Source of the DNA: Amphibalanus amphitrite
Lineage: Eukaryota; Arthropoda; Thecostraca; Balanomorpha; Balanidae
NCBI RefSeq assembly: GCF_019059575.1
Contig: NW_024881786.1
Coordinates: 1-64,000, forward strand
Reading direction: 5' to 3'
DNA length: 64,000 nt
Shown here: one piece after another, positions 23,067 to 34,742 of the stretch
Layout: each line of letters begins with the position of its first letter
How positions within the stretch are numbered: position 1 is the first letter of the stretch
Notes under the pieces: generated by a model
Databases searched by the model: none
What the model was told of the DNA's origin: nothing
The model's input: the letters and a program-made list of their open reading frames with translations, nothing else
Translations under genes and position numbers: made by a program

Positions 23067-23371
23067 AGCCGTTTTCACGACGGCTATCTGATACACATTT
23101 GGTTCACGTTTGGTGCAGATTTGGTCAAATTAGGTTCGTCGTATTTTCTTATATAGTAGTTATCAGCTTGGGTTACACATGGTACTTCTAATGTACCTTG
23201 TTTTTTTTTAATTATCAGGCATTATTTTCTATCAAAACACTTAAATGAATTCATGATATGAGGATCTTTGTTGTAAAAGATGTTTGGTGCAGATTGTGTC
23301 AAATTACCAGATTGGGTAGATTGGGTAGTGGTAGGTGCTTTCGCCAGATAACCCGTCATGAAAATGGTTTA
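23067..23371. mobile_element. MITE, AGCCGTTTTCACGACGG ends (copy 3)
   Basis: About 300 bp with ends AGCCGTTTTCACGACGG and CCGTCATGAAAATGGTTTA. The interior shares CACATTTGGT, GGTGCAGATT and TCAAATTAGGTTC phrases with the other copies. Confidence 0.65.
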
Positions 23372-24880
23372 TACAATGGTATGTAGGCACATTGCCATGA
23401 CTTGTCTAAGGTATTCTACGATGAAGTTTTAAGCACAAATCGACCAAAGCATGGTAATTAACAGAATTCTCTCGAAATCAAGTATCAACAACCGTTTTCT
23501 CTGCCCTAACGACCACCCATGACCCAACCCATTCTAATTTTGGATCACACTGTCGCTGTCCCTGGCTGGTGACCTCCGTGGGTGGCCTGTCCCACCGCGC
23601 GGTGCACGCTCCCGTCCTGCAGTGGGACATGGGGTCGGCCGCCGCTCCGCAGCCGCAGCGGACCTACCGATTGGTCGTCGGAGATCAAACCAGCCCAAGC
23701 CCGAACATTGGCCGATCCAGAAAGGCGGTCTTGGACGCTGCGTGCCGGCATACCCCCCCCCCCCAAAAAAAAAGATTCTCCAAATTACAAAAACTCAATG
23801 GATTACGATTCCATATGGCCTACGCAATACGCGCTGCTGCGCAGTTTTAGCAACAAACTTTTCCTAATATCTTCAAGTTGTTAAGTTTTCTAAAAAAAAA
23901 ATCAGCAAGTACGGGCGCTGCGGGTTATTTACCCCAAATGCCCATCCCCCAGGGGGTCCCCTGGATCTGCCAGTGAGCCCAAACCAATCCATCAGCCCTT
24001 GGTCCTGACTTGGTCTGCAGATCAGCCGTCGTCGTCTGGCTCCGGACGGTCGCGAGTCGCGACATCTATGTATACCCACAAAAGTCAGCCCATGAGTGCG
24101 CTGGCCGAGTGTCGAGTGAGGAAGGTAGCTATGTGGGGGAATGTGGGGTAAGACGGCCAAGGAAGGTCAAACGGCCACCCCTTCCGGTCTCTGCAGACCT
24201 AAGCAGTACCTAACACTACGAGCGAGATATTTTAGGACCAGAGCTGCCTTGCCCACCACAAGCCACCATTGAAGCCAGGTGGGTTTGTGGTCAGCCGACG
24301 ATTCGCTATTTTGATATATTTAAAAACGCCCATTTCATTGAAAACATTGGTGGTGTATTGTGTATTGTGTAAGCTTTCGTGTGCAGCTCCCTGGAGTTAA
24401 GAAATCGCAATGCCCTGTGGTATATTTATATGCTACCAGTGTTCATTTACCGTGCTTTGCTCTACCTGCATTGAACTATCCTATGGAGAAATGACGCTGA
24501 ATTTCTGGCGCTGAGTTTGGGGTCAGACGGCGGCCAAGTAGGATCCAATGGGTCTTTCTATGGTAAAAATATTAGGGTTTGCTGTAGGAGCAAACAAAAA
24601 GGTATTTCTGGTGCTAATATGTTCGACTTCGATGCTTACAGACAAATATAAGGTACATATTTTTCGTCGTAGAATAACCGTATGCTCACTATCTTTAAAC
24701 AGTCCGAAATTAGCCTCAATGAGTGAATATTTTTCGTAAACGTTCCTTCTTCAGTTCGAAAATTGACTATACAATGCACAAAAAAGTACAAAATTGTTAA
24801 ACGTCACAAAGCGCCGCATTGACTGATCCAATTAACGAATATTAGTGACATTATCGTGCCATATAAGGAGCACGGCCTCT
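23372..24880. other. Intergenic, nothing recognised
   Basis: Mixed composition, with a short GC-rich patch near 23,570-23,740 and 23,930-24,180. The frames there are short and show no domain. I see no repeat structure. Confidence 0.45.
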
Positions 24881-26929
24881 TTAACCCGCGCCCCGCTGGG
24901 GGGGGGGGGGGGGCAGAATCTGCCCCCCTTCCGTTTTTTGCCAATAACTTCTAAACGCGTTATGCCAGCAAAGTCAAACTTTCAGTACCTAATCATACAT
25001 CAATTTGACACGTTCCCTGAAAATGTGAGCGAAATCCGTCGGAAAATTTTTGAGAAAATGACGTTTTAGTGACGTCATGTTCGCCATTTTCGCCTAAAAA
25101 CGGCAAAATTTCAAACGCCGCTAACATCTTCATTTTTAAAGGAGTCAAGACGTAACAAAAAGTTATACGTGATTTTACTTTGTCTATCAAATGGCTATCT
25201 CGGTTTTTGGAAAATTTTGGATTTTGGTCCAATTTTTTTTCTTAAAAAACTGACTTTTTTTGGAAAATAATCATACAATCCAAAAATTTGAGTGTATCGA
25301 AAAACCAGAATATATGTCAGAGAAGTGGTCTATGTGCACCTACCTACCAATTTTTAGAAGAATCGGCTCAAAAATGTAGGGAGTTATTCAAAATTTTATG
25401 ACGTTACGACACACAAAATTAAAAAAAAATATTTTTTTTTGGAAATTCTAGACCTCGTACGGGAACAAAAATAGCACCATTCGATTCGCCGTGAAAAACT
25501 GCATCAGATAGACACCTTTTTAGGCCTTAACAACCAACTTCAAAATTTGACTTCACTTGACCTGACCTTGACCTGACCTCGACCTGAAATTCATCCAGAT
25601 GTGGTCCATATCACTTATTGAGTGTGCCTATTGAATTCTATGAATAAAATGACCAATAAAACATGTGTCGCACATGCCCTTTTCTATATTTTGTTTTTGG
25701 TGACCTGACCTGACCTGACCTGACCTTGACCTTGACCTTTGAATGATATTTCATGCAACGAATATGGTCTTGGTAGCCTAAGAACACGTTTTGGGCAATC
25801 AGTCTCCGTCAATTCTTCGGCAACTACGGTGCAAGGCCGATACTGTAGAAACTTGCATTTTGTACCCTTGACCTGACCTTGACCTGACCTCTGACCTACT
25901 TAAGCAAAAAACTTTGGGCTTTTAAGATCCGCCTTGTTGAGAGCTTTCGATTGCCGTTTTCCCCGTCTTTCTACGACCATCGGTTCGGAAGTTAGACGGG
26001 GGGGGGGGGGGGGCAGAATCTGCCGCTCCCCACACTGAGAAACACTCAAGCCTATCCATGGTTCTCGGAGACCATGCAGGGGTCGTTCTGGTCTTGTATG
26101 AGAGCCTCAATTGGGGAGAACTTTGTTTACAGTTGTTGGTCTCCAGTTTGGTAAAGTTCTCAGGTTTTTCCCGTAACGTTCTCGAGTGAGAATGGTGTGC
26201 TATCTTGAACGAGAGCTTTGCCCGGATAAGGTACTCTTATACTGCGGGATGATCTCCCATGAGAACCTTTACCAGGTCATGAGATCATAAACGAACACAA
26301 TTCCCGCTCATAATATGATCCTGTATGGTCTCCGAGAACTTTACAACTTAAGAGCGCCGGCTTTCCTGGCACGGCATTCGCGCTCACGACCCATTCCCCC
26401 CCTCTCCCCTCCCTGTAGAGCGCCAGCTTTTCATGGCACAGCATCCGCGTTCTCGATCCTTCCCATTCCCTCCATGCACAAACAAGGTAAAGAACAGGCA
26501 TGTATATTTATTGTGTCAGATGTCAAAAAACTCACTCTGGAACAGAACATGCGATGCAGTCATTCGAACATTTTGAACATTTTGTTTCAAAAGCTGCCCA
26601 AACCCTTTCGCTTGCCGCCCCAGTCAAAACTGACCAGCGTGCTGAGTTTCAACTGTGTCGTTTAGCAAGAGACCATAATATCTCCCGGTGCACGACAGCT
26701 CAGTCCCTTTACTTTACTTTTAACACGGAATGCAGGTAAGTGCAAAAATGCATGTCAAGCGGTGTTCCCCACGGTCCACAGACTGTGCGAACGATGTACA
26801 ATTCAAACACTGTTAAGTACAGGCACGTACAATGAGTTACACAGGCACAGACATTAAAAAGTTAATACAGGTAAAATGTATGGGCTGGCATGTGAACACT
26901 ACCGACGGCAGTCCATGTGAGACCGAAGT

Positions 26930-27094
26930 CTAGCCATAGGAGCGGCGGAGGCGACGACAGCCGGTTGGCCGCTCTAGACAGTTTGCGCAGCTGGTAGCTG
27001 CATCTGGCTGGGGAGGAGCTACTCCAGCATGGCAGCCTGCTGACTGCTGAACCATGAGCGCCATCAGACGCTCCAGCTGCTCGTTGTCTCCCAT
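26930..27094 (-). CDS. Small ORF, unknown, inside the CACTG-ended element
   Basis: 54 codons starting MGDNEQLERLMALMVQQ, an amphipathic N-terminus of a kind often seen at the start of transposon or gag-like proteins, then a Cys-containing Pro/Ala-rich tail. It is preceded on the minus strand by CpG-rich sequence (27,220-27,420) that could be a promoter. I recognise no family and it may be a remnant first exon. Confidence 0.25.
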   Translation of the reverse strand: MGDNEQLERLMALMVQQSAGCHAGVAPPQPDAATSCANCLERPTGCRRLRRSYG

Positions 27095-28047
27095 CACCGG
27101 TACGAGCGATCCGACACGACGGTGTTAACTTATGTGCGTCTCTGAATCGGTGTCGCGCACAGGGTCAATCTCACTCGCGTACTGGCCACGCATATTATCG
27201 ATTACACCACTATTTCACTATTTCACTGTGGCCGGACCGTCTCGGCGAACACGCCTCACCTCACCTCGCGGCACTCAGCTGTGTTGACACCAGCGCCGCT
27301 CGGACGATACTGACCCTCGGCCGCTCGGCCCGGCCCGGCCGGTCAAGGTCGTTCAAGGTCACGGCTGTCAAGGCGCGACACGCGTGACCCAGGGCCGGGA
27401 CACAACAGGGACATTTTGGCGTTGTGCCCGATGAGTTGCCTCACTTCGGTGTCCAACATTGAGAGCATCGTCTCTACGGCTTCTTGCTCTGAAAGGGAGA
27501 GTAAGACAAATATTAGAGAAACGGCAGAAACGCTTAATTTCTAAGCCATATCCTCAAAGCACACGAATTGGTATTTAAGCAGATTTTGCTAACACACACA
27601 GATGGCAATCGCAACCTGTCCTATATCCCAAAAATGGGCAATGGCACACAGATTTTGCCACCTCCCAGAGTAAGTAATTACCTTTGCTGTGGTTACTTTC
27701 AAGCTGTTAAGTGCACACAAAGAATACAGAAAACAAACTCACCATGAGACGTTCGCGCTGTGCGCCAGACACCAACTCGCGAAAGGAACAACCACGCTGC
27801 CGGCAGCCTTCGCAGTGCTTTCGAGAAAGGAAGGACCGGAAGCACTGAGGCATTATAGAGGTGTTCCTTAGGGATATCCATTTGAATTGGTTTGAACTGT
27901 TAAAATCGATAAACATCGTGTCATATAGTAAGGCTCTTTTTCATTAAAAATTATTTCTTCTACTGAAAAATACATGTTTTATTTTTATCAATAATTGCTA
28001 TTTTCCTAAGCGAAAATGGAATCGCAGCACTTCAAACTGCTCTACTC

Positions 28048-29222
28048 TTAACCCGCGCCCCGTAGGGCTACCGGCGGACCCTACCACCCGTAGGGGGGGG
28101 GGGGGGGCCGTTTCGGCCCCCCCTAAGATCTCGGAAAGTTACCGGCCGATTTTCAAAATTCAAACGGCGTTCGATAGCCCCACCCGGGAACTACCTTGTG
28201 ACCAAATTTCATTGACCTAGGTCAAACCGATGACGTCACAGGTCAGGTCAAAGGTCAGATTTTCACCGTTCACAGGCAATTCAAGAAATGTGCTGTGAAA
28301 GCGAGTAAATTGGTAATTTATTGAAAACCATCGATGGTACATTGTTCGTCAAACACATACTTTGCTATCTGAGGTCACTGATACCAGGTCAGGTCACAGC
28401 GAGGTCAGGTCACCGGGGGTCACAATATGAATGTGTCGTGTGATACATGTTTTATAGTCCATTTTACATGACAAATGCGATTATGTGGGTTAGGCAGCCT
28501 TTGGGGCCAGCCTAGGTCACGTTTTGGTGAAGGTCAGGTCAAGGTCAGGTCAAATTAGGTCAAATTTCAAAGTTGATATTTTTGCATAAAATGGGTATCG
28601 ATTCGATGCAGCTCGTCACGGGGAGTCTAATGGTGGTCTTCGTTTTGCTCTACGAGTTCTAGAATTGCCAAAAATTGAGTTTGAAAATTTGACGTCATCA
28701 TTTTTGAACAGTTTTTTTGCTATAACTTGGCCAAAAAACGAGGTATCGATATGAAATTTGGCATGTAGATAGAAGACGGTAGGCACTATCACATATATTC
28801 TGTTTTTTTTGAAACTCAAAAAACTTTTTGGATTTTTTGGCGAATATATAAAAAAAATGCTTTTTTGATTTTTGGGGGTCAAAACTCAAAAATTTCAAAA
28901 ACTCGAGATGGCAGTTTTGTAGCCCTGTCAATTCTACACCTTTTATGTCTGGATCATTTTTCTGTATCTTCAAAGCTGTAGTCCTGACAGGTCTTCTCGC
29001 GAAGGTCTTTTTTCGGTCGAAAATGACAGAACATGACGTCACTCTGACGTCATTTGTGGCCAACCTATCATAGCCTCTGGTAAAATTTTTGGTCACAATG
29101 TGTAAAATTGATGCCCGGAGGGGTCCTGAAAGTTTGGTGGCGATATCTCCAGCCGTTTAGGAGATATCGACCGAAAAGGACAGGGGGGCCGTTTCGGCCC
29201 CCCCCTACGGGGCGCGGGTTAA
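28048..29222. mobile_element. piggyBac-like element B (TTAACCCGCGCCCCGTAGGG)
   Basis: TTAA-bounded, inverted ends TTAACCCGCGCCCCGTAGGG, 1.17 kb. Both ends carry a G-run/C-run hairpin with the identical core CCGTTTCGG. Here the tip core is duplicated at the left end (CCCGTAGGG again about 35 nt inward). The interior is non-coding with AGGTCAGGTCA repeats. It is nested inside the CACTG-ended element. Confidence 0.8.
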
Positions 29223-29616
29223 CACAGCGCCACCTACGCCTTTAGTTTCCTTCTGTGCTGACATCTGTCGTCAAAACACGTCAGCTGCGAGAACTATAAG
29301 GAAAAAAGTGAGAAGTTTACCATCCTTTCTGACCGAATGACTGCTGGTTCGAATCTCACCGCAGACCGACTGTTTGCGTTACACGGGTAGCTAGACAACT
29401 TCCAGTACTAAACTATCTCGGTCAAGACCAAATCCACTCCTGAAACCGAAGTGGAGACCATGCACAGTTCTCGGGAAAGACCAATTCCTCAAAGCGGCAA
29501 AATGGAAACCATCGAAGGTACTCAGGTGAGTACTATCAGTATAAGTTCCAAAATGTGTTTCTCAGTGCAGCAGGGCGCGTATGTATGGCTGAATAGCCCA
29601 GCGGGGCGCGGGTTAA

Positions 29617-30098
29617 ACCAACGCAAGACTAAAATGACAAAAGAAAACATAAGGTCGCTTAACCAAGTACAACATGAGGTCACTTATAACCTAACGGAAC
29701 AAAACAGATTATTCAATCATGAATAAGACGATATTCAATCATGTTGCTGATTTTAGTACTTCGCCACCTTAATGCATATTTTTCGGTTTAATTTACCTAT
29801 TTTTTTAAAATTAAAAGAGAGACAGCTTTGCAAGAGTTCCAAACAACTGACTCCAAACAATTGACTCCGAATCCTGCCACCATTGCGCGATCGGATGGTA
29901 GAGAGCAGGGTCAACGCAACAAGCTTCGCTTCGCTGGGGATCTGTCCTTGTAAATCCTTCCATTCAAAAAGGTTCGCGGACTAAATTGAAGAAAAAAAAA
30001 ACTATGAACGTAACTGATGAACGATGTGGTCATAGGCAATGATCCTGATTTAAAATCAAATTAATTCCAATGATTTTAATGACATGTAAAAAATTGCA
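29617..30098. other. Intergenic, nothing recognised
   Basis: AT-rich sequence with no credible frame or repeat. Confidence 0.4.
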
Positions 30099-30544
30099 TA
30101 GATTAGGTGCAAACAGCCTACCTATAGCAGAGATAAAGCTTTACAAAAACACGAATAGTAAACTAGACTAAGATATAAAATATCAAAATGACACATTCTA
30201 TAAATGAACTTTTTAACGGCAGAAACGGCGAATAATGGGAAGCCACCTGTCTTGCAGCAGGGCACCAGAGTTGCGGTGCCCTGCTCTGGTGCCCTCATTC
30301 TTTGGGCTTCCCCAAAGTGGGCCACCTGTCTTGCAGCAGGGCACCAGAGTTGCGGTGCCCTGCTCTGGTGCCCTCATTCTTTGGGCTTCCCCAAAGTGGG
30401 CTTCCCATTATTCGCCGTTTCTGCCGTTAAAAAGTTCATTTATAGAATGTATCATTTTGATATTTTATATCTTAGTCTAGTTTACTATTCGTGTTTTTGT
30501 AAAGCTTTATCTCTGCTATAGATACTGTTTGCACCTAATCTATC
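30099..30544. mobile_element. Fold-back element with 145-bp arms
   Basis: The arms (about 30,099-30,243 and 30,400-30,544) are nearly perfect inverted copies; I see very few mismatches, one of them ACAC against ATAC. Between them is an 80-bp unit present twice in tandem, itself containing the inverted phrase GCAGGGCACCAGAG / CTCTGGTGCCC. The direct repeat CCAATGATTTT occurs close to each side (30,066 and 30,544), but the left copy is about 22 nt from the arm. The translated frames are symmetrical artefacts. Confidence 0.75.
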
Positions 30545-30699
30545 CAATGATTTTGGTACGTACGATGAATTATAGGTACCTGGGGGATTATCAGCACACA
30601 ATCTAATGGAATATAACATTTTTTTCGAGTAGTCTTTTTAGCCGATTTCGAATTTGGCACTCTTTTGAGCGCTTAATAGGTAGTTTTGGTGGTTGACAC

Positions 30700-31108
30700 T
30701 TCGGCACTATGGATAGCCGGCGGGACGCCTACTGGTTGACCTGACTTGACCTGACCCAACCTAGTTACCTTACCTACTCCAAATCCACGAATGCATCACA
30801 TCGGATCAAAACTAATATGAAATTCGAAATCAGGATCCCGAACTAACCATCACAGCCTGAATTTGAAAAGTTCAAGCAGGTCCCGCTTTTCAACACTTTG
30901 GCCTGACCTGGAAGGTCAACCAATGACCCAGGAACTTAAAACTGGGCATCATCGACTTCTCCTGGTCACGGGCAGCACGCTTGTTTTTATTTTTATCTTT
31001 ATTTTTATTTTTTGACGAAGCTCTTGCTCGATCAGGGGCCCAGGACCCCAGACTCCCCCCCCCCCCGTAGGTCAGCGGCGGACAAAGCGCCAATACGGGC
31101 GAGGGTTA
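30700..31108. mobile_element. Truncated piggyBac-like right end
   Basis: It ends in CCAATACGGGCGAGGGTTAA, preceded by a poly-C tract and a second related motif, with TGACCTGACC motifs further left (about 30,738-30,760). No matching left end was found, so this is a fragment. Confidence 0.4.
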
Positions 31109-31119
31109 AACACTTTTAT

Positions 31120-31963
31120 CTATCCTAAAATTGTTGAGCATTCTAGCTACGCGAGGAAAACTGCGAATTTCCGTCGCTGTGGGAGGCACCGTTAATGCCT
31201 GAAATGTGAACCTGTCAGAGGCTAGCCAATACTGACTCGGTCCGTCGGCGGCGGCCATCCTCCAGCAGTGGCCGATTAGACCCGTGCACATGCAAAACAG
31301 GATCAGTGACCTTGAGTGGCGACCAGGTACCCCAGCAGCCGGCAGTGACGTCAGCCGACGCAGCGCTCCCGATTGGTCGAGAACTCAGGTATGAGTGAGC
31401 CACTCCGCTTGGTCTGCCGTGCAGCAGAGGTGCGGGCCGCCGGCAGAGCCCCGCGATCGGCGGCTGGGTGCAGGGATTCGGTTTCGGGACGAGCTTTGCT
31501 GACACTGCCAGCCCCGTCCAAACACCGATTATCTCCCCGCGTCGGCTCGACAGCGACTGTTTGCGAGTGTCGCGCGGCCAGTCTTTACGCCACAGACCCG
31601 CACGGTGACGTCACGCATTTTCCCGGCGGACGCGTGCGTTCGTTTGTGACGTCAGCGCGGGCCGCGCGGCGGCGGCGGCGGCGGCGCGGCGGCCGTTGAT
31701 TCAGACTCCGGTGAGCTGCAGTCGGTGACGGTGCCTCCGCCGGTGTGCCGCGGACCTGTGACGGTGTGAGACTCCCTGTCGAACGCGGGGCATGGGAGCA
31801 GCGCGGTCGGCGGGCGATACCGTTTTCCCAGCTGCAGTCTCCCAGTCTGAGGCGGAGGGTGGGTTTTGTGGCGCCCTCCCACCGGAGAAAGTGAGGTGGT
31901 TGGCGGTTGGACGGCGGCTCGCGGTGTGACAGAGCCTGGGGCGTGGCAGCAGTCCCCCGGAGG
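31120..31963 (+). promoter_or_regulatory. CpG-rich promoter region upstream of exon 1a
   Basis: CpG density rises sharply from about 31,200 and peaks near 31,540-31,960, where a (GGC)n tract is present. TGACGTCA-like CRE half-sites occur (for example GTGACGTCACGC near 31,604 and GTGACGTCAGCG near 31,645). No TATA box is obvious. The region ends at the ATG of the signal-peptide exon at 31,964, so it is best read as promoter plus 5' untranslated region. Confidence 0.5.
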
Positions 31964-32027
31964 ATGGAGCTGAACGCGAGGACCGTGCTGGGGGCCGTGC
32001 TGCTGCTGGCTGCCTGCGCGACACCAG
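31964..32027 (+). CDS. Pvr: Receptor exon 1a: alternative signal peptide
   Basis: The ATG at 31,964 opens a 21-codon frame: short polar N-terminus (MELNAR), hydrophobic core TVLGAVLLLAACA, then TP and the first base of a Gly codon. The donor is GTTAGA (weak but usable), phase 1. Exon 1b at 46,810 has the same design and the same phase and also ends Pro-Gly, so both can be spliced to exon 2 at 47,271. With this exon, intron 1 would be 15.2 kb. It could instead belong to another secreted protein whose later exons are not visible, but no other phase-compatible exon was found in between. Confidence 0.6.
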
Positions 32028-33039
32028 GTTAGACGGGCCGCGCGCCCAGTGTGTGTGTAGGTATGTGTGTGTGTGTGTGGGGGGGGGGGGTAAACCCCAG
32101 GAGGACAGGTAGGTACTCAGTACTCAGTGATAGGCTGGCGCTGTCTACCGCAGGGGAATTGATCGTCTCAGTGTCGTCTGGCGTGCTTAGCCGTCGCACT
32201 ATTGTTTAACTGACACTGGACGTGGTTGTGGTGTGACAGATTTTGGTTACACCTGTCTATGGAGCTGCAGACGTTGTTTGGAGCCTGCATAAGCCGTTTC
32301 TTCTGGCATTCTGCCCGTTTGTGTGTTGAATCCTGGATGCCAGACTGCATGTGTCATGTGGACCTATTGTGTGCTTTATACCTATACCGGAGATTGGCTG
32401 AAAGCCTGAAACGGCCCAGCGGCCGCACACAATGTGTGTGGGAAACTGTCCGGTGTTTCCCTACCGGCCATTACCCTGTTCGGACGGAAACGGCCCGGTT
32501 CCGCCGCCCCGCGCCCCCCCCCCCCAGTCCTTAGTCCGTTATACCCTGTCCCATTGGCCACGGCCCAGTTCCGCCGCGCCCCGCGGGTCGCTTTCGCCTC
32601 TCAGCCGCCCATGGTGCCACGGCCGGGCCTTCAGGCACACGCGGTGGGGGCGAGACCACCTTTCTTCGTCTGCCCCACCGGACCACCTCTCATGTATCCA
32701 TGGTATTTTATTTCCATCCTCGTAAACGGTCATTGTTACCTAATGGGCGCGTCCCATCTCTATTACGCGTTGTGTGAGGTGCTGATGGCCTAATCTGTTC
32801 ACAATAAACCTAAGGCCGCCTCCAGGCCTCACCGCAAGTGATCGGCAACACAGGCGGTCGTGTAGGCCGCGCCCTATTTTAGGTCTGGTCACTGCATGGT
32901 TCGGTCGCTCGGACAGACGATTGCAGGTCGGTGAGTACCTTCACCCGGGCGTTCGGCGGCGGGCGGGCGTCCGCGGGTCGTCCGCGGGCGGGCCGTCCGC
33001 CGTATGGCTGTGAGCCGTCCGCGGGCCGTCCGCGGGCCG
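32028..33039 (+). other. Pvr: Intron 1a, proximal part
   Basis: A GT-rich microsatellite (32,050-32,090) is followed by moderately GC-rich sequence without recognisable exons. CpG density rises again from 32,930. Confidence 0.4.
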
Positions 33040-33915
33040 TCCTGGCCAGGGTCGCCGGGGCAGCCTCTGAGCCTCTCTGCGCGCCGCGGTCGCAGCTACG
33101 GGTCGGTCGGCGCCCCGTCCTACCTGCGGGCCGTCCGTCCGGGGGCGGGCCGTCCGCCGTATGACTGTCAACGGTGCTCAGTGTCCACCTGTTGATCGGC
33201 TTCCGGTCCGCCTCCCTGGCCCGTCAGCCGCGGTCGGTCGGTCCTGGTCCGTCGCGTCGGTCGGTCCTGGTCCGTCAGCCGCGGTCGGTCAGTCCTGGTC
33301 GGTCGTCCCTGGTCCGTCAGCCGCGGTCTGTCGGTCCTGGTCCGTCGGTCCTGGTCCCCCAGCCGCGGCCGGTCGGTCCTGGCCCGTCGCGTCGGTCCTG
33401 TTCCGTCGGTCCTGGTTCAGCCACCTGCCCACGGACAGTCGCCGAGGACTGCAGTCCCGGCCGACAGACGGTTCTAGGCCGCGGCCACGTCCAGCTCATG
33501 TTTAATTAATCAGCGCGGCTCGCAGTGCCCTGATCACGCGCCCGGTACGGCCTGTCTCAGGTGCCGAGGAATGCGGGACCTTTTCCTCACCAACACGGCG
33601 CCGGCTGAGCTGCGAGCGTGCCGGCCGGCCGGTCCGGTATACCGGCTCAGAGGGGGGGGGGGGGGGAGGACAGACCGGTCCCGCCGGGGGGCCGCGCAGC
33701 GCCCCCTCCCCTCCCTCCTCCACGCTCGTGACTGAACAATGGTGCCCTGCAGAGGGCTCGCTCTCTTCCTGAGTCGGGGTCGACCAAGGCCGCCGCGGCC
33801 GCCGGCGGCGCCTGGCCAGGGCCGGGTCGCCGGGGCAGCCTCTGAGCCTCTCTGCGCGGCGCGGTCGCAGCTACGGGTCGGTCGGCGGCGCCGTCCTACC
33901 TGGCGCCGCGCGGTC
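33040..33915. repeat. Duplicated CpG segment (about 100 bp, two copies)
   Basis: The segment around 33,040-33,140 recurs at about 33,812-33,915, both including GCAGCCTCTGAGCCTCTCTG and CGGTCGCAGCTACGGGTCGG. The spacing is about 775 bp. It looks like a local duplication of a regulatory or untranslated segment. I see no coding constraint, since the reading frames differ by indels. Confidence 0.7.
33190..33430. repeat. GGTCGGTCCTGGTCCGTCAGCC minisatellite
   Basis: Tandem units of 15-30 bp made of CGGTCGGTCCTGGTCCGTC and CAGCCGCGGTC. The array sits between the two copies of the duplicated CpG segment. Confidence 0.85.
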
Positions 33916-34742
33916 CGTCCCTATCTGGACCGTATCAGCGCGGTGACGCTGACCGGCCGGCCGGCCCGACCGCCACTCACAACTGCTGCGGCGGGTATAC
34001 CCGGCCCGTGTCCAGTGAGACAAACAGCCTGCAACTCGCCGGGACCAGCCGCCCGACACCAGCAGTCCGGGGCTGCTCGGTACCGCCCGTGCCGCGGGCC
34101 GGGCCCATTGAGCCCGCCGCTCGACCGGGCAGCCCGGCGCACCGGTATACACCGGCGGCGGAAACTGAGCTGCCTTTGCCGGGTCCTGTGACGGACTCGG
34201 GGTCGCCATGGCTGCCCGGAGCGGGCCCGGACCGTGCCCGGAGCGGCGCGTGGCAAACCGAGAGTGAGTCAGGAAAGGCACGCCAGCAGGCGGGCCGCGC
34301 CAGTGATTTACCTGCCCGCTAGTACCGGCTAGTATGGTACAGAGTACAGTGCATATTGTGCTGAGTGTGCAGCATATATGTAGTACACGCTTGCTGCAAA
34401 ATATATAGAACCTGCTACACAGGCGCCCTCAGCAGCAGACTGAATGGGGGCGGTTGGTATGAGCGGAATGTGAAGCAAAATTATGATGTTTGCAGTTATG
34501 CTTCGCTTCAGAGGATTTCTAGTCGACTGCTCAGTGGTTACCTTAGCTTGGTTATGTAAACACTGCATTAGTCTGACTGAATTACTTAGTTGAGGGACAT
34601 TCGGTCGTTTTACATCGCCTAATTGTCGTCTAATAAAGTGGACGTTTAGATAGAGTTAATGATTTCAAGTCAGGCTGTTCTCAGATTCGAGTGACTTAAA
34701 GATGCCGTGACATTTTATTCTTCACATCGTAGCACAGGCCTC
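33916..34742. other. GC-rich then unique intronic sequence
   Basis: GC-rich to about 34,330, then AT-rich. The frames on both strands in the GC-rich part have no domain signature and look like composition artefacts. Confidence 0.4.

Larger units (their letters stand above)
26033..29567. mobile_element. CACTGAGAAACAC-ended element nested in element D
   Basis: Exact 13-bp inverted ends CACTGAGAAACAC, flanked by CA on both sides (26,031-26,032 and 29,568-29,569). Its position accounts for the split of element D. Without the inner piggyBac-like copy it is about 2.4 kb. Subterminal sequence includes GTTCTCGGAGACCAT and its complement near 26,059 and 26,324. It may be a CACTA-type element. It carries short minus-strand frames but no recognisable transposase. 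Confidence 0.55.
24881..29616. mobile_element. piggyBac-like element D, split by a nested insertion
   Basis: The left end TTAACCCGCGCCCCGCTGGG at 24,881 pairs with a right end of the same sequence (complement) closing at TTAA 29,613-29,616. A poly-G hairpin with core CAGAATCTG occurs just inside the left end (24,915) and again at 26,014, where the right end should be. From 26,033 the element is interrupted by a CACTG-ended insertion, after which the last 47 bp resume. Without it the element is about 1.2 kb, like its relatives. The interior has many TGACCT repeats, notably about 25,700-25,737. Confidence 0.65.

Noticed and set aside
29340-29375. B-box-like GGTTCGAATCTC suggesting a tRNA
   Set aside because: No A box at the right distance and no foldable cloverleaf.
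30204-30521. 105-codon frame MNFLTAETANNG...
   Set aside because: It crosses both arms of the fold-back element, and the mirrored frame exists on the other strand.
33739-34191. Plus-strand frame starting MVPCRGLALFLS as a third signal-peptide exon
   Set aside because: The hydrophobic stretch is short, no phase-1 donor follows at the right place, and the frame continues into GC-rich low-complexity sequence.
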